A DNA stretch of 64,000 bases from Clostridiales bacterium (GCA_029010715.1 JAQXKZ010000028.1:39555-103554), one strand, 5' to 3'; shown: positions 1 to 8,257, counted from the first letter of the stretch. Notes: a model not told the origin generated them from the letters alone. Translations and numbers: made by a program.

Positions 1-465
1 GTTCTGGTGTCATGGGTATTGCTGAACCTGCTGCTCATTTGGCTGTATGAAAAGGCTGTGTTCGACTGGGGCATTATGATACTGATATCGCTGTTTTATT
101 CCGTGTGCGATATGATATGTATCCTGTTTTTCTGCCCGTTCCAGACCTGGATGATGAAAAACAAATGCTGCGGCAGCTGCCGTATATACAACTGGGACTA
201 CATTATGATGTTCACACCGCTGACGGTGGTGGATAACCCCTTCGCCAGGGGACTTGTTGCGCTGAGCCTGCTGCTTCTGCTTCGCTGGGAGCTTTGCTAC
301 AATCTGTATCCGGAGCGTTTCTATGAGGAAACAAACGGCAGCCTGTCCTGCGCCAATTGCAGAGAAAAGCTCTGCCACCACAAAAAACAGCTGAGGAGCT
401 TTCACAGAAAGCTGTTCAGGGAGCTTCAGGGCATTCACGGAGCCGGTCAAAACGCGGAGCGCTGA
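1..465 (+). CDS. Membrane protein of unknown function, 5' end missing
   Basis: The reading frame is open to the first base, so the true start lies outside the window. The visible 154 codons hold about three hydrophobic segments: one at the start, one near residues 20-42 and one near residues 84-96. A short loop has a CCGSC motif followed by an IYNWDYIMMF stretch. After the last segment a basic cytosolic-type tail carries CANC and CHHKK, so there are two cysteine pairs that could bind metal. I do not recognise the family. It converges with the yhfC-like gene, 32 bases away. Coding is likely because the composition is protein-like and the membrane pattern regular; the function is open. Confidence 0.6.
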   Translation, partial: VLVSWVLLNLLLIWLYEKAVFDWGIMILISLFYSVCDMICILFFCPFQTWMMKNKCCGSCRIYNWDYIMMFTPLTVVDNPFARGLVALSLLLLLRWELCYNLYPERFYEETNGSLSCANCREKLCHHKKQLRSFHRKLFRELQGIHGAGQNAER

Positions 466-497
466 GCTGAAGCCCGCTTCCGCTCTTGCCGTGGAGA

Positions 498-1331
498 TCA
501 CACGTCGGGATTAAAGTGGAAATCCATCGGCGGAGCACCGGCGTCATCAGGTGCGTTCTCCTCTTTGCAGATGCGCACGGTCAGCATTACGAGCGCGCCG
601 GTCATTATGGCGGTTACAAGCTCGGTGACGGCGACGGTAGCGTAGCCCTGAGTGAGCACGGCGACGGCGTCAACAAGGAAATGCCCCGCATAAGCCATTA
701 ACAGATAGCGCTTGTTGTTACGCCTGATTGACCAGAATACGAGTATCGACAGACAGATGTGCAGGGTCATCGCAAGTGCGCGCTCAATGCCGGAGAAGAA
801 AAAGTCGATGCTCGGCGTGGTCCAGAGCAGGGATATTGTGTTGAAAGTGCTCAGAGCGGTTTCGGCGTCGAGCGAGGCGAGACTCTCTGCCATCCAGCCG
901 TTATTTATCAGAAGAGAGTTGAGAATGTTGCTGAACATTGTGGTGGCGATGAGAAGTATGGCCTCGAAGCCGCCGTGACCGGCGCCGTACATAAAGGCGT
1001 TGTCGAGATCAAGTTCCTTAATGAAGGACTTCATCGCTATCAGCCTGCCGCCTTCCTCGAATACCGCGGCGACGAGACCGCCGTATATGGCGAGCAGGAC
1101 GATGTTGCCGGTTATTTTATCACCGGTGGCACTGAGCATGAAGCTGTGGACCATCGGCTCTATCACGCGCGCGACGAGGTAGAACACGGCGCAGCCGATG
1201 AAGAATGAGGACACTCTTGCCCCGAGTTTCTTCCAGCCGTATATAAACAGTGCGACAGGCAGACCGACGGATACGATCAGCGAAAAAGCCATACCTGCTA
1301 TGCTCGCGGCGGAAACGGTTCCGATATTCAT
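498..1331 (-). CDS. YhfC-family intramembrane metalloprotease-like protein
   Basis: A 277-residue polytopic protein with about seven to eight membrane segments. Characteristic motifs lie inside or next to them: EEGGR near residue 92, GAGHGGFEA near 117, and a late helix containing AGHFLVDA. A paired glutamate plus histidines in helices is the signature of the YhfC/CPBP type of glutamic intramembrane peptidase, so a membrane protease or immunity-type role is expected; the substrate is unknown. The ATG start has a good GGGAGG ribosome site. The C-terminal tail is soluble. The gene stands alone, convergent with the truncated membrane protein on one side and separated by about 320 bases from the CoA-transferase genes on the other. 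Confidence 0.8.
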   Translation of the reverse strand: MNIGTVSAASIAGMAFSLIVSVGLPVALFIYGWKKLGARVSSFFIGCAVFYLVARVIEPMVHSFMLSATGDKITGNIVLLAIYGGLVAAVFEEGGRLIAMKSFIKELDLDNAFMYGAGHGGFEAILLIATTMFSNILNSLLINNGWMAESLASLDAETALSTFNTISLLWTTPSIDFFFSGIERALAMTLHICLSILVFWSIRRNNKRYLLMAYAGHFLVDAVAVLTQGYATVAVTELVTAIMTGALVMLTVRICKEENAPDDAGAPPMDFHFNPDV

Positions 1332-1454
1332 TGTATATCCTCCCAGAATAATGATGCGTGTAATGCATGTTGGTTTTCGGAAAAATGACGCGTTTTAGTT
1401 GAAGTCCTTTTGCTGTGCGCATTGGCGCGTCTGACGCAAAATCCTGCGCGCCAA

Positions 1455-1491
1455 CGGCGCTGTAAAAACCGGCCCGTGGCGGTTTTTACAG
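1455..1491. repeat. Dispersed hairpin repeat, copy A
   Basis: The 14-mer CGGCGCTGTAAAAA opens this element and recurs exactly at 44105 and 54424. Here it forms a perfect 12-bp stem, CTGTAAAAACCG (1460-1471) with CGGTTTTTACAG (1480-1491). All three copies are intergenic and run into an A-run/T-run hairpin. Confidence 0.6.
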
Positions 1492-1581
1492 GATATTGGT
1501 ATAGACGCGCAGCGGACCGGCATGAATCCTGACAACAGTATAACATGCCGTATGACAATTTCAAAGGGCTTTTTTGAACGG

Positions 1582-1616
1582 AAGAAAAACAGAGCAGGCC
1601 AAAAAGCCTGCTCTGT
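1582..1616 (-). terminator. Terminator of the CoA-transferase operon
   Basis: An 11-bp perfect stem (ACAGAGCAGGC with GCCTGCTCTGT, loop of six) is followed on the minus strand by TTTTTC. It lies about 33 bases after the stop of the B subunit gene. Confidence 0.85.
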
Positions 1617-1648
1617 CTGTTTATGCCGGGTATGTATTATCCGGAGTA

Positions 1649-2305
1649 TTATTCCATCACACCGACGACGTCGGCAACGGTGAAGTCCGCCTCGGTGCAG
1701 GCGCGAATATCTTCAACGGTGTAGCCGGGGGCAAGCTCCCTGAGGACGAGGCCGTTGGGAGTGACTTCAAAGTAGCAGCGCTCTGTGACGATGTCGGTGA
1801 CGCAACGTGCGCCGGTCAGAGGCAGGGTGCACTTCTTGAGTATCTTGGAAGCGCCGCTCTTCTCGCAGTGATCGGTGGCGACAACGATCTTCTTTACGCC
1901 TGCGCAGAGGTCCATCGCGCCGCCCATGCCGGGGACGACCTTACCCGGGACAATCCAGTTGGCGATGTTGCCCTCCTGGTCGACCTGCAGGGTGCCGAGC
2001 ACTGTGGCGTCGACGTGTCCGCCGCGGATGAGGCCGAAGGATTCGGTATGGTCAATGACGCTGCCGCCCTTGATGGTGGAGGTGGGCTGACCGCCGGCGT
2101 CAATCAGATCGGGATCGGCGTCGGACCACTTGGGACTGGGGCCGCAGCCGACTATGCCTATCTCGGCTTCAAGCCAGAGCTCAACGCCTTCGGGCAGGTA
2201 GTTGACGCACATGAGCGGAACGCCGATGCCCAGGTTGACGAGATCGCCGTCCTTGAAGAATTTTGCACAGCGCGAAGCTATGAGAGCACGTCCTGTTAAT
2301 GCCAT
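1649..2305 (-). CDS. ctfB: Acyl-CoA:carboxylate CoA-transferase, subunit B
   Basis: A 218-residue subunit B of a class I CoA-transferase (AtoA/CtfB/GctB type), which with subunit A moves CoA between an acyl-CoA and a free acid in the cytoplasm. The catalytic-glutamate region reads EAEIGIVGCGP near residues 40-50; families of this type use the glutamate to form the CoA thioester. The GGHVDATVLG and PGMGGAMDL segments are also typical. The ATG at 2305 follows AAGGAGGAAA and lies one base after the stop of subunit A, so the two are co-translated. The substrate pair cannot be told from sequence; acetate with butyryl- or acetoacetyl-CoA is plausible because an acetate transporter sits in the same operon. 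Confidence 0.9.
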   Translation of the reverse strand: MALTGRALIASRCAKFFKDGDLVNLGIGVPLMCVNYLPEGVELWLEAEIGIVGCGPSPKWSDADPDLIDAGGQPTSTIKGGSVIDHTESFGLIRGGHVDATVLGTLQVDQEGNIANWIVPGKVVPGMGGAMDLCAGVKKIVVATDHCEKSGASKILKKCTLPLTGARCVTDIVTERCYFEVTPNGLVLRELAPGYTVEDIRACTEADFTVADVVGVME

Positions 2306-2306
2306 A

Positions 2307-3038
2307 TCACTTTCCTCCTTCTGCCGCTTTTGCTTCAGCTTTGGCCTTTGCACGCTGCCACATCGGGCAGAAGGGCTTCTTCTCGCCCTGACGGACATAG
2401 ACCATGTCTATCACGGGAGCCGGGACGTCGATTTCGTCCGGACCGAGCTCGCCGACTTCAACAAGCTCCTCGACTTCGACGATAACGGTGTCGGCGGCGT
2501 AGGCGCTGTAGCTGTTTGTAGCCCTGCCGGTCAGCCTGAACTGTATGTTGCCGGCCGTATCGGCGCGCCATGCCTTTATAAGTGCGATATCACCATGGAT
2601 AGGCAGTTCGAGCAGGTACTCTTTGCCGTTTATCGTGAGCTTCTGCTTGCCGTTTTCGACGTCGGTGCCGACGCCGGTCGGGGTCAGGCAGCCGCCGAGT
2701 CCGTAACCGCCGCAGCGGATACGCTCTGCAAAGGTGCCCTGGGGGATGAACTCGACATCGAGTTCGCCGGCGAGCATCTGATCCTTTGCTACGGGGTTGA
2801 GGCCGATATGGGTCGTCTTGAGGCTTCTGACACGGTGGTCAACTATCAGCCTGCCGACGCCCTGATCGGGCATACCGCCGGATACGGCTACGGCGTCAAT
2901 GTTTTTGACGTCGGTTTTGAGGAGACCGGTTATGATCTCTTCGGCGGAAAGCTCGCCGTGCCAGTCGCCGAACAGAACGGTCTGACCGTCCTTGAACGCC
3001 GATACGGCCTGCTCCAATGTTACGACTTTATTCTTCAA
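2307..3038 (-). CDS. ctfA: Acyl-CoA:carboxylate CoA-transferase, subunit A
   Basis: A 243-residue subunit A (AtoD/CtfA type) of the same heteromeric enzyme. It has the CoA-binding loop region GGYGLGGCLTPTGVGT near residue 110, where family members carry the GxGGxxxPTG pattern. I chose the TTG at 3038 because GGTGG lies six bases upstream; a TTG six codons earlier has no spaced ribosome site. The C-terminus is a lysine/alanine-rich tail. It follows the acetate transporter gene by about 40 bases and precedes subunit B by one base, consistent with a single transcript. Confidence 0.88.
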   Translation of the reverse strand: MKNKVVTLEQAVSAFKDGQTVLFGDWHGELSAEEIITGLLKTDVKNIDAVAVSGGMPDQGVGRLIVDHRVRSLKTTHIGLNPVAKDQMLAGELDVEFIPQGTFAERIRCGGYGLGGCLTPTGVGTDVENGKQKLTINGKEYLLELPIHGDIALIKAWRADTAGNIQFRLTGRATNSYSAYAADTVIVEVEELVEVGELGPDEIDVPAPVIDMVYVRQGEKKPFCPMWQRAKAKAEAKAAEGGK

Positions 3039-3078
3039 TTGTCTTCCACCTTTCAATTAGTGATTGTGATTTCCGTGC

Positions 3079-3699
3079 TTACTCCGTACTTACTGATTTG
3101 GCCTTGAGCAGAGGCTTCATCAACGGCAATACGGTCCGCCCGAAAGCGGTGTTGAGCTGGACGGCGCTGGCGCAGTACAGGCCAAGCGAACCCGATATGA
3201 ACAGAAGGATGGCGACGATCATCTTTACGACCGGTGCGGCGGCGCCGAGGATGCAGAGGTCATTGAGCGTGACGCCTATAAGCGCGATGTCCGTAATGAT
3301 AATCATCATTCCGAAGGTTCCGTTCGCGGTCAGGAGATAGGCGGGGCTCCAGAGGATAAGCGCGATAGTGCATGCGCCCCATCCGAGGCCTTCGACAACG
3401 GTGCTGTACGGGACCATGAGCACAAACAGGCAGAGCCATTTGGCAATGCTGCTTATGCCGCCCGCGAGCATGAAAAAGCCCTGGAAGAAGTTGAACACGT
3501 TGCCGCCGAGCAGCTCTCCGTGTTCGAGCTCCTTGCATGCGACCACTATCTGAATTACGAATCCGCCGATGAGCCATGCGCCCAGCAGGACCAGCCCTTC
3601 GGGACCTACTATTCCGCTAAAGACTCCGAAAAAAGTGTAACAAGCTACTGCGAATGCAACCAGGCCGGAAGGCCCGGGGGAAGCGCTGTGGTGATCCAT
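3079..3699 (-). CDS. satP: Acetate/succinate transporter, GPR1/FUN34/YaaH family
   Basis: A 206-residue inner membrane protein with six hydrophobic segments. The N-terminal PGPSGL before helix 1 corresponds to the family signature NPAPLGL. Members such as SatP carry acetate or succinate with protons. The ATG follows AAGGAGG. It sits between a crotonase-family gene and the CoA-transferase pair, so the likely cargo is a short-chain acid used as CoA acceptor or released as product. The direction of transport cannot be read from the sequence. Confidence 0.88.
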   Translation of the reverse strand: MDHHSASPGPSGLVAFAVACYTFFGVFSGIVGPEGLVLLGAWLIGGFVIQIVVACKELEHGELLGGNVFNFFQGFFMLAGGISSIAKWLCLFVLMVPYSTVVEGLGWGACTIALILWSPAYLLTANGTFGMMIIITDIALIGVTLNDLCILGAAAPVVKMIVAILLFISGSLGLYCASAVQLNTAFGRTVLPLMKPLLKAKSVSTE

Positions 3700-3845
3700 A
3701 GTTTTTCCTCCTTAAAAGTCAGTCGGTCAATTTGCGGCTGCATATCTTTTATTCACTTTTCTGCTTTTTCTGTCTCTGTGTAGGTCTCTTTTCTGCTCAG
3801 TCTGCCAGTATTGCGGATAAAGTACCTTTTTAATAATAAAGAGAC

Positions 3846-4640
3846 TTATTTGCCTTCGAACGCGGCCTTACGCTTCTCCATAAACGCCTTGCAGCCTTCC
3901 TGGAAGTCCATGGATGCCGCACACTCACGCTGCGTGGGTATCTCGGTCTCTTCGAGCCACTTCTTGTAGTCGGCGTAGCAGGTGTCGTAGATCTGCTTTT
4001 TGATGTTCTTGTAGGAAATCAGCGGACCTGCGGCGAGCTTCTTGGCAAACTTCATTGTGACTTCATCGAGCTCCTCGGGAGTGGTGACCTTGTAAGCGAG
4101 GCCAAGAGCCTTGGCTTCCTCTGCGCCCATGGGACGGCCGGTGGCGGCCAGCTCCATTGCGCGTGCGGCGCCTATGCTCTTGCCGAGCAGATAGGTAGCG
4201 CCGGTATCGGGGACAAGGCCCAGATTGACAAAGGCCAGGATGAACTTCGCGTTGTCGGCGCAGATCATGAAATCTCCGCCCAGAGCAAGACTGACGCCGG
4301 CGCCTGCAGCAGCACCGCACACGGAGGTGATGACCATCTTGCTCATCTTCTTCAGACCGTCAGCGACAACGCCGACCTTGCCGATAAGGCCGTCCATGTT
4401 GACCTCGCCGCCAGCCTGAATGAGCTGATAGAAGTAGCCGATATCGCCGCCTGCGGAAAACGCCCTGTTGGTGCCCTTTATGACGAGTACCTTGACAGCG
4501 GGATCTTTCTCCGCGGCATCCACGACGTACATAAGCTCATCGGCCATCTGCTCGTCAATGGCGTTGAGGTTCTTCATGTAGTTCATCGTGACCACAGCGA
4601 TACCGTCCTCGACCGTGTAGATCAGTTTCTTGAGTTCCAT
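3846..4640 (-). CDS. Crotonase-superfamily enoyl-CoA hydratase/isomerase
   Basis: A 264-residue crotonase fold protein acting on acyl-CoA. The oxyanion-hole segments are AFSAGGD near residue 62 and CGAAAGAGVSLALGGDFM near 108-125. Classical hydratases have a glutamate after the second glycine-rich loop and a second one about 20 residues on; here those places hold Val/Ser and Phe/Val. Instead an aspartate stands in GLVPDTGATYLL, as in PaaG-type isomerases. I therefore infer a double-bond isomerase rather than a 2-enoyl-CoA hydratase. The ATG has GGAGGAA upstream. It is the first gene of the operon that continues with satP and the CoA-transferase genes. Confidence 0.85.
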   Translation of the reverse strand: MELKKLIYTVEDGIAVVTMNYMKNLNAIDEQMADELMYVVDAAEKDPAVKVLVIKGTNRAFSAGGDIGYFYQLIQAGGEVNMDGLIGKVGVVADGLKKMSKMVITSVCGAAAGAGVSLALGGDFMICADNAKFILAFVNLGLVPDTGATYLLGKSIGAARAMELAATGRPMGAEEAKALGLAYKVTTPEELDEVTMKFAKKLAAGPLISYKNIKKQIYDTCYADYKKWLEETEIPTQRECAASMDFQEGCKAFMEKRKAAFEGK

Positions 4641-5069
4641 AGAAATTCCTCCTCAACAGAATTAAGAATATATTGACCGGCGTGGGGTCGGCACACCGGC
4701 ATTCTATAAACAATATGCGCGAAAGCATGACTGTATGCAGCTGAGCACAAGTTTGTTTCGACGTATTATACAAAAAGCATAATAATTAATACTCGCCATG
4801 ACGATTTATTGTCTGCTTTTTATACAATTGTAGCACTGAAACAGGTGTTTTACAATGTACATGCTCTACAATAAAAAAGGTTATTTTTTTGGCATTTTGA
4901 CATGCTCTTGACAAATGTAAATACACTTATCTATTACGGCAGCGTGCTAATTGAACAGAGTAAAACGCGCTCAGAACCCGAAATCCGGATAAAAAAAGCA
5001 GTATCGCCTGACGGATAAAACGTTTTCCGGGGCAATGCTGCCGAAATATATGGATGCGGATCCGGACGC
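4641..5069. other. Intergenic region before the crotonase operon
   Basis: This 429-base AT-rich gap contains the likely crotonase promoter on the minus strand (4827-4855), a second isolated TATAAT on the minus strand near 4767, and two TTGACA matches on the plus strand near 4897-4912 without good partners. The part next to 5070 is the 3' side of the histidine kinase gene. I see no gene in it. Confidence 0.5.
4827..4855 (-). promoter_or_regulatory. Likely promoter of the crotonase-satP-ctfAB operon
   Basis: On the minus strand TTGTAA (4855-4850) and TACAAT (4832-4827) are separated by 17 bases. It would give a leader of about 180 bases. Confidence 0.5.
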
Positions 5070-6308
5070 TTATTTCAGCGCCGCGGTAAATTCAATGACC
5101 GGGCCGGGCTGAAGCTGAGCGCAGATCGTCCCGCCGTGAGCTTCGACTATACCTCTGGCTATTGACAGGCCGATACCGAAGCCGCCGGTAGCGGAGCTGC
5201 GCGACATGTCCGGCCTGTAGAAGCGGTCGAATAAGCGGCCGGTTTCGTCCGGTTCAATGCCGCTGCAGGCGTTTGAGCAGCGAAGTACTGTGCCGTGCCG
5301 CTCTTTTTTCAGGCTTATGCGGATCGGGCCGGGTGCGGCGTATTTGACGGCGTTGTCGAGGAGAATGGAGCAGAGCTGGCGTATCGCCGACTCATCCCCG
5401 TGATACTGCAGGCCGTTTTCGATATCCGTCACGAGTTCATGCCCGGCGCACCCGGCGGACGCCCGGAAGCTCTCCGCCGTGTCAGCGACCGCTGCGCTTA
5501 TATCAAAATCCGACCTGACCATGCCCGGATCCTCCTCGTCCATACGCGACAGTGTGACGAGACCGCATACAAGATCGCGCATCTTATCGGTCTGGGCCTG
5601 TATTTTCCCGAGCCACTTATTTTCGCCTATCTCCATCTTCAATACGCCGAGACAGGTCGTTATTACCGTGAGCGGGGTTTTCAGCTCATGTCCGGCGTCG
5701 GTTATGAACTGCTTCTGCTGTTCGGCGCTGCGTATCACGGGTGCGACCGCGCTGCGCGAGAACAGCAGCACCAGCAGGTATGTGGCGAGCGTACACACTG
5801 CAACGGCAATGACGGACAGGAGCGCGAAGGTCTTTACGGTGCGCATCTGCTGATAGCAGTCGATAAAGACCGCCATGTAATCCTCGTCCGACTCGCACGT
5901 CACAAGAAACCTGTAACCGTCGGTGTAACCGTAGCCCGTGCCGTGACTGAGCGCTCTGGCCAGGTAGTAGTCCACGTTGTCCGGAGTGACGGCGGCGATG
6001 TTCCTCAGATTGGCCTCAGACATAAAGCCATCGCCGTTAAAACGCAGCACAAAGAAACGCGTGGAATACGGCGTCTCCTGTGTGACAGGGCCGGCGGGTC
6101 TTGAGCCGGGCCTGCCTGAGGGCGGCTCGGAGCGGCCCGGAGATGGAATCGCGCCCCGGTTGTCTGAAATGAGATCGAGCATTACCTTTATTCCGGAGTC
6201 GACCGAAATGAAGTTCGCGGCATTTACGATGATGCAGAGCGTGAGCATGACCAGCATGACGGAGAGCATGGAAATGCGTATGAACTTTTTCTGCAGACGC
6301 CTTATCAT
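5070..6308 (-). CDS. Sensor histidine kinase of a two-component system
   Basis: A 412-residue membrane kinase. Helix 1 spans about residues 12-33, an extracellular region of about 130 residues with a proline/arginine-rich part follows, and helix 2 spans about 160-182. The H box is DAGHELKTPLT near 207, the N box LLDNAVKYAA near 317 and the G box GGFGIGLSIARG near 378, so autophosphorylation at the H-box histidine is expected. The ATG overlaps the regulator stop by four bases, meaning translation is coupled and the regulator is made first. No known sensor domain is visible outside the membrane, so the signal is unknown. Confidence 0.92.
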   Translation of the reverse strand: MIRRLQKKFIRISMLSVMLVMLTLCIIVNAANFISVDSGIKVMLDLISDNRGAIPSPGRSEPPSGRPGSRPAGPVTQETPYSTRFFVLRFNGDGFMSEANLRNIAAVTPDNVDYYLARALSHGTGYGYTDGYRFLVTCESDEDYMAVFIDCYQQMRTVKTFALLSVIAVAVCTLATYLLVLLFSRSAVAPVIRSAEQQKQFITDAGHELKTPLTVITTCLGVLKMEIGENKWLGKIQAQTDKMRDLVCGLVTLSRMDEEDPGMVRSDFDISAAVADTAESFRASAGCAGHELVTDIENGLQYHGDESAIRQLCSILLDNAVKYAAPGPIRISLKKERHGTVLRCSNACSGIEPDETGRLFDRFYRPDMSRSSATGGFGIGLSIARGIVEAHGGTICAQLQPGPVIEFTAALK

Positions 6309-6979
6309 TTTGACGCCTCCAGTACATAGCCCATGCCGCGTATGGCGCGTATGGCGGCGGCTGAGCCTATGGACTTAAGCTTCTTGCGCAGGTTGGAAAC
6401 ATGTACCCAGACGACGTTTATTTCGGCCTCGCAGTCCCAGCCCCAGACGCGCTCCATGATCTTGTCGGCGGAGAATATGACCCCCGGCGAGCCGAGCAGA
6501 AGCTCCATAAGCTGATACTCCTTGCCGCTAAGCCTTGTCGCCTCATTTTCGCAGCGGAGCATCGCGCTGCTGCAGTCCAGACTCAGGTCTCCGGCGCTGA
6601 GCACGCGCGGCCTGTATTCTCCGCCGCGGCGCAGCATGGCCCTGATACGCGAGAGCAGCTCGTCAGGCGCGAAGGGCTTGGGCAGGTAGTCATCCGCGCC
6701 GGCGTCAAAGCCGGTTATGCGGTCATCCTTCTGCCCCTTTGCCGTCAGCAGCATCACGGGTGTGGCTATGCCATCCTCGCGCAGCCGTGTCAGCACCTGA
6801 AGACCGCTGAGCCTGGGCATCATTATATCGAGGATGAGCGCGTCGTATGCGCCCGTGGAGGCATATTCATATGCGTCGGCCCCGTTGTTTACGGTATCGA
6901 CGCTGTAGTTGTGCCTCTCAAGAAAGACCGTCAAGGCTTCGGCCAGATCATTTTCGTCCTCCGCGATTAAAAGTTTCAT
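6305..6979 (-). CDS. OmpR/PhoB-family response regulator
   Basis: A 224-residue regulator with receiver domain (residues 1-115) and winged-helix DNA-binding domain (about 128-222). The phosphorylated aspartate is in LILDIMMPRLSG, the acidic pocket in AEDENDLAE, and the signature lysine in TAKGQ. The DNA-binding end has the GKEYQLMELLL and VHVSNLRKKL pattern of the OmpR type. The ATG at 6979 starts the conserved MKLLIAEDE core; an upstream in-frame start would add an unrelated tail. It precedes and overlaps the kinase gene. Direct repeats of GCTTTAG about 80-130 bases upstream are a good candidate for its own binding site. Confidence 0.92.
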   Translation of the reverse strand: MKLLIAEDENDLAEALTVFLERHNYSVDTVNNGADAYEYASTGAYDALILDIMMPRLSGLQVLTRLREDGIATPVMLLTAKGQKDDRITGFDAGADDYLPKPFAPDELLSRIRAMLRRGGEYRPRVLSAGDLSLDCSSAMLRCENEATRLSGKEYQLMELLLGSPGVIFSADKIMERVWGWDCEAEINVVWVHVSNLRKKLKSIGSAAAIRAIRGMGYVLEASK

Positions 6980-7060
6980 GGACCGTCTCCTGAATATTGT
7001 TGTCTGATGTGATCTACCGGTTGAATCAATCACTATTATATGTATGTACTTAAACTCAGG

Positions 7061-7108
7061 CTAAAGCAGGACTGAAAAATTGTTCCGGCTGCTTTAGATC
7101 AGCTTTAG
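7061..7108. promoter_or_regulatory. GCTTTAG repeats, likely response regulator site
   Basis: GCTTTAG occurs at 7091-7097 and again at 7102-7108, exactly 11 bases apart, and once inverted as CTAAAGC at 7061-7067. Direct repeats one helical turn apart are what OmpR-family dimers bind. The site lies between the regulator gene and a short divergent reading frame. Confidence 0.55.
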
Positions 7109-7174
7109 TTTCATGGCGTACCCTGTGGACTGGGCTCAGGATGAGACTGATACACCAAACGAAAAGGAGTGCTT

Positions 7175-7309
7175 ATGATGAAGAAGCTCAGGCGTCTGTA
7201 CCGACGCTGTTTTCACTGGCTCCTGCGGCCGGGAACGAGCAGACCTTACCGGGAGCTGTGCCGCCGGAGACGATGGAATATGTCGTTACAGGCCAGGTAC
7301 CGGAAGTGA
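7175..7309 (+). CDS. Small basic reading frame, possibly a gene remnant
   Basis: A 44-codon frame starts with MMKKLRRLYRR behind a good AAAAGGAG ribosome site, divergent from the two-component genes and just after the GCTTTAG repeats. The product as read is very arginine-rich and looks unnatural. The other two frames over the same bases give AVFTGSCGRE (lipobox-like) and GAVPPETMEYVVTGQVPEVNG-like text, split here only by frame. This fits a decayed secreted or lipoprotein gene with frameshifts, but could be chance. I would not assign a function. Confidence 0.25.
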   Translation: MMKKLRRLYRRCFHWLLRPGTSRPYRELCRRRRWNMSLQARYRK

Positions 7310-7454
7310 ATGGTGCGTCGCGGCCGACACTTTAAAGCATTATAACATGTAACGGCACTAAAGTCACTGCCGGAGTTTCCGGCGCCGGAAAATGCTCCGG
7401 TGTGGGCGGCCCTCATAGGGGAAAACGGGAAGTCGAACTCCCCACTGACTGAAC

Positions 7455-7496
7455 GTTTTTAAAAATGTGCCCGGATGGCTTCTGCCGTCGGGGCAC
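7455..7496 (-). terminator. Terminator of the collagen-like gene
   Basis: A stem of TGTGCCC and flanking bases (7466-7479 with 7483-7496, two mismatches, loop TTC) is followed on the minus strand by TTTTTAAAAACG. It lies 27 bases after the stop. Confidence 0.8.
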
Positions 7497-7522
7497 AAAA
7501 TGTTTTTGGGGGTATGTTGCTG

Positions 7523-8188
7523 TCAGGCGAGCTTTACGACAGTCAGGGTGCTGTTGCTGTATGTGACTGAGTTGCCGGTGTTGTTGAGCACAGTCAGCGT
7601 CTGGGATGTCGTCGGGCTCAATATTGCGGTGAGTACGACACGCACGCGGCCGCTGCCGGTCTGGCTTACCGACGTTTTTGCATACTGCAGGGCGCTCCCG
7701 CCGAGCGCCAGTGCCGCGCCCGTATTACCGGATCCGCAGGCTGTTGTGTCGGCAGCGAAGTTCACCAGATACTCGCCCGGAGCCAGTGTGACGCCGGTCG
7801 TGCCGCTGGCTGTGATATTGCCGCCGGAATGTATCACGTTGCTGCCGAGCGCTACCGGTGAGCCGTTGATAATGGCTGTGGGGTAGCAATTGTACAGCAT
7901 GGCGTTCTCGCTCGTCGCAGCCGTCCCTGCCGGCCCCTGCGGCCCGGTTTTGCCTGCCGGCCCCTGCGGACCCTGCGGCCCGGCGGTGCCCGCCGCGCCT
8001 GCCGGCCCCTGTGCTCCGGTCTCTCCGACAGGCCCCTGCGGACCTATCGGTCCCTGTGGTCCCATAGGTCCCTGGGGCCCCATCGGTCCGGCGGGACCTA
8101 CATTGTTCCCGCAGCCGCAACCGCAGCCACAGCCGCCGCTGCGGCTGTTCTGGTATATCTTGGTGGAATAGAGGTCGTTATCCTGCAT
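7523..8188 (-). CDS. Collagen-like exosporium/surface protein
   Basis: A 221-residue protein with three parts. The N-terminus (1-33) ends in a GGCGCGCGCG cysteine-glycine run. Residues about 34-95 are uninterrupted Gly-X-Y triplets rich in GPQ, GPM and GPA. The C-terminal 120 residues are Thr/Ser/Gly-rich and beta-strand-like, as in the trimerising heads of BclA-type proteins. There is no signal peptide, which fits proteins assembled on the spore from the mother cell. I set the start at the ATG at 8188 because GGAGGATAG precedes it. The promoter resembles those read by sporulation sigma-K. Exosporium location is inferred, not shown. Confidence 0.82.
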   Translation of the reverse strand: MQDNDLYSTKIYQNSRSGGCGCGCGCGNNVGPAGPMGPQGPMGPQGPIGPQGPVGETGAQGPAGAAGTAGPQGPQGPAGKTGPQGPAGTAATSENAMLYNCYPTAIINGSPVALGSNVIHSGGNITASGTTGVTLAPGEYLVNFAADTTACGSGNTGAALALGGSALQYAKTSVSQTGSGRVRVVLTAILSPTTSQTLTVLNNTGNSVTYSNSTLTVVKLA

Positions 8189-8230
8189 AGCTATCCTCCA
8201 AAAGGCAGAGATTGAGGTCTCCCTCAGGGC

Positions 8231-8257
8231 AGTATATGAGGTGAGCTCCGGCTTTGT
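8231..8257 (-). promoter_or_regulatory. Possible sigma-K-type promoter of the collagen-like gene
   Basis: Minus strand: ACA at 8257-8255, 16 bases, then CATATACT at 8238-8231. The sigma-K consensus is mACm, about 16 bases, then GCATANNNT. It gives a leader of about 35 bases. No sigma-A promoter is evident there. Confidence 0.45.

Larger units (their letters stand above)
1332..1648. other. Intergenic region with repeat and terminator
   Basis: This 317-base gap has no convincing gene. It holds the yhfC ribosome site next to position 1331, a 12-bp hairpin that is one copy of a dispersed repeat (1455-1491), and the terminator of the CoA-transferase operon (1582-1616). The promoter of the yhfC-like gene should lie here but I could not place it securely. 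Confidence 0.6.

Noticed and set aside
7141..7335. A 64-codon frame beginning MRLIHQTKR
   Set aside because: It has no ribosome site; the MMKKLRR frame inside it has a good one. It is treated as part of a possible remnant.
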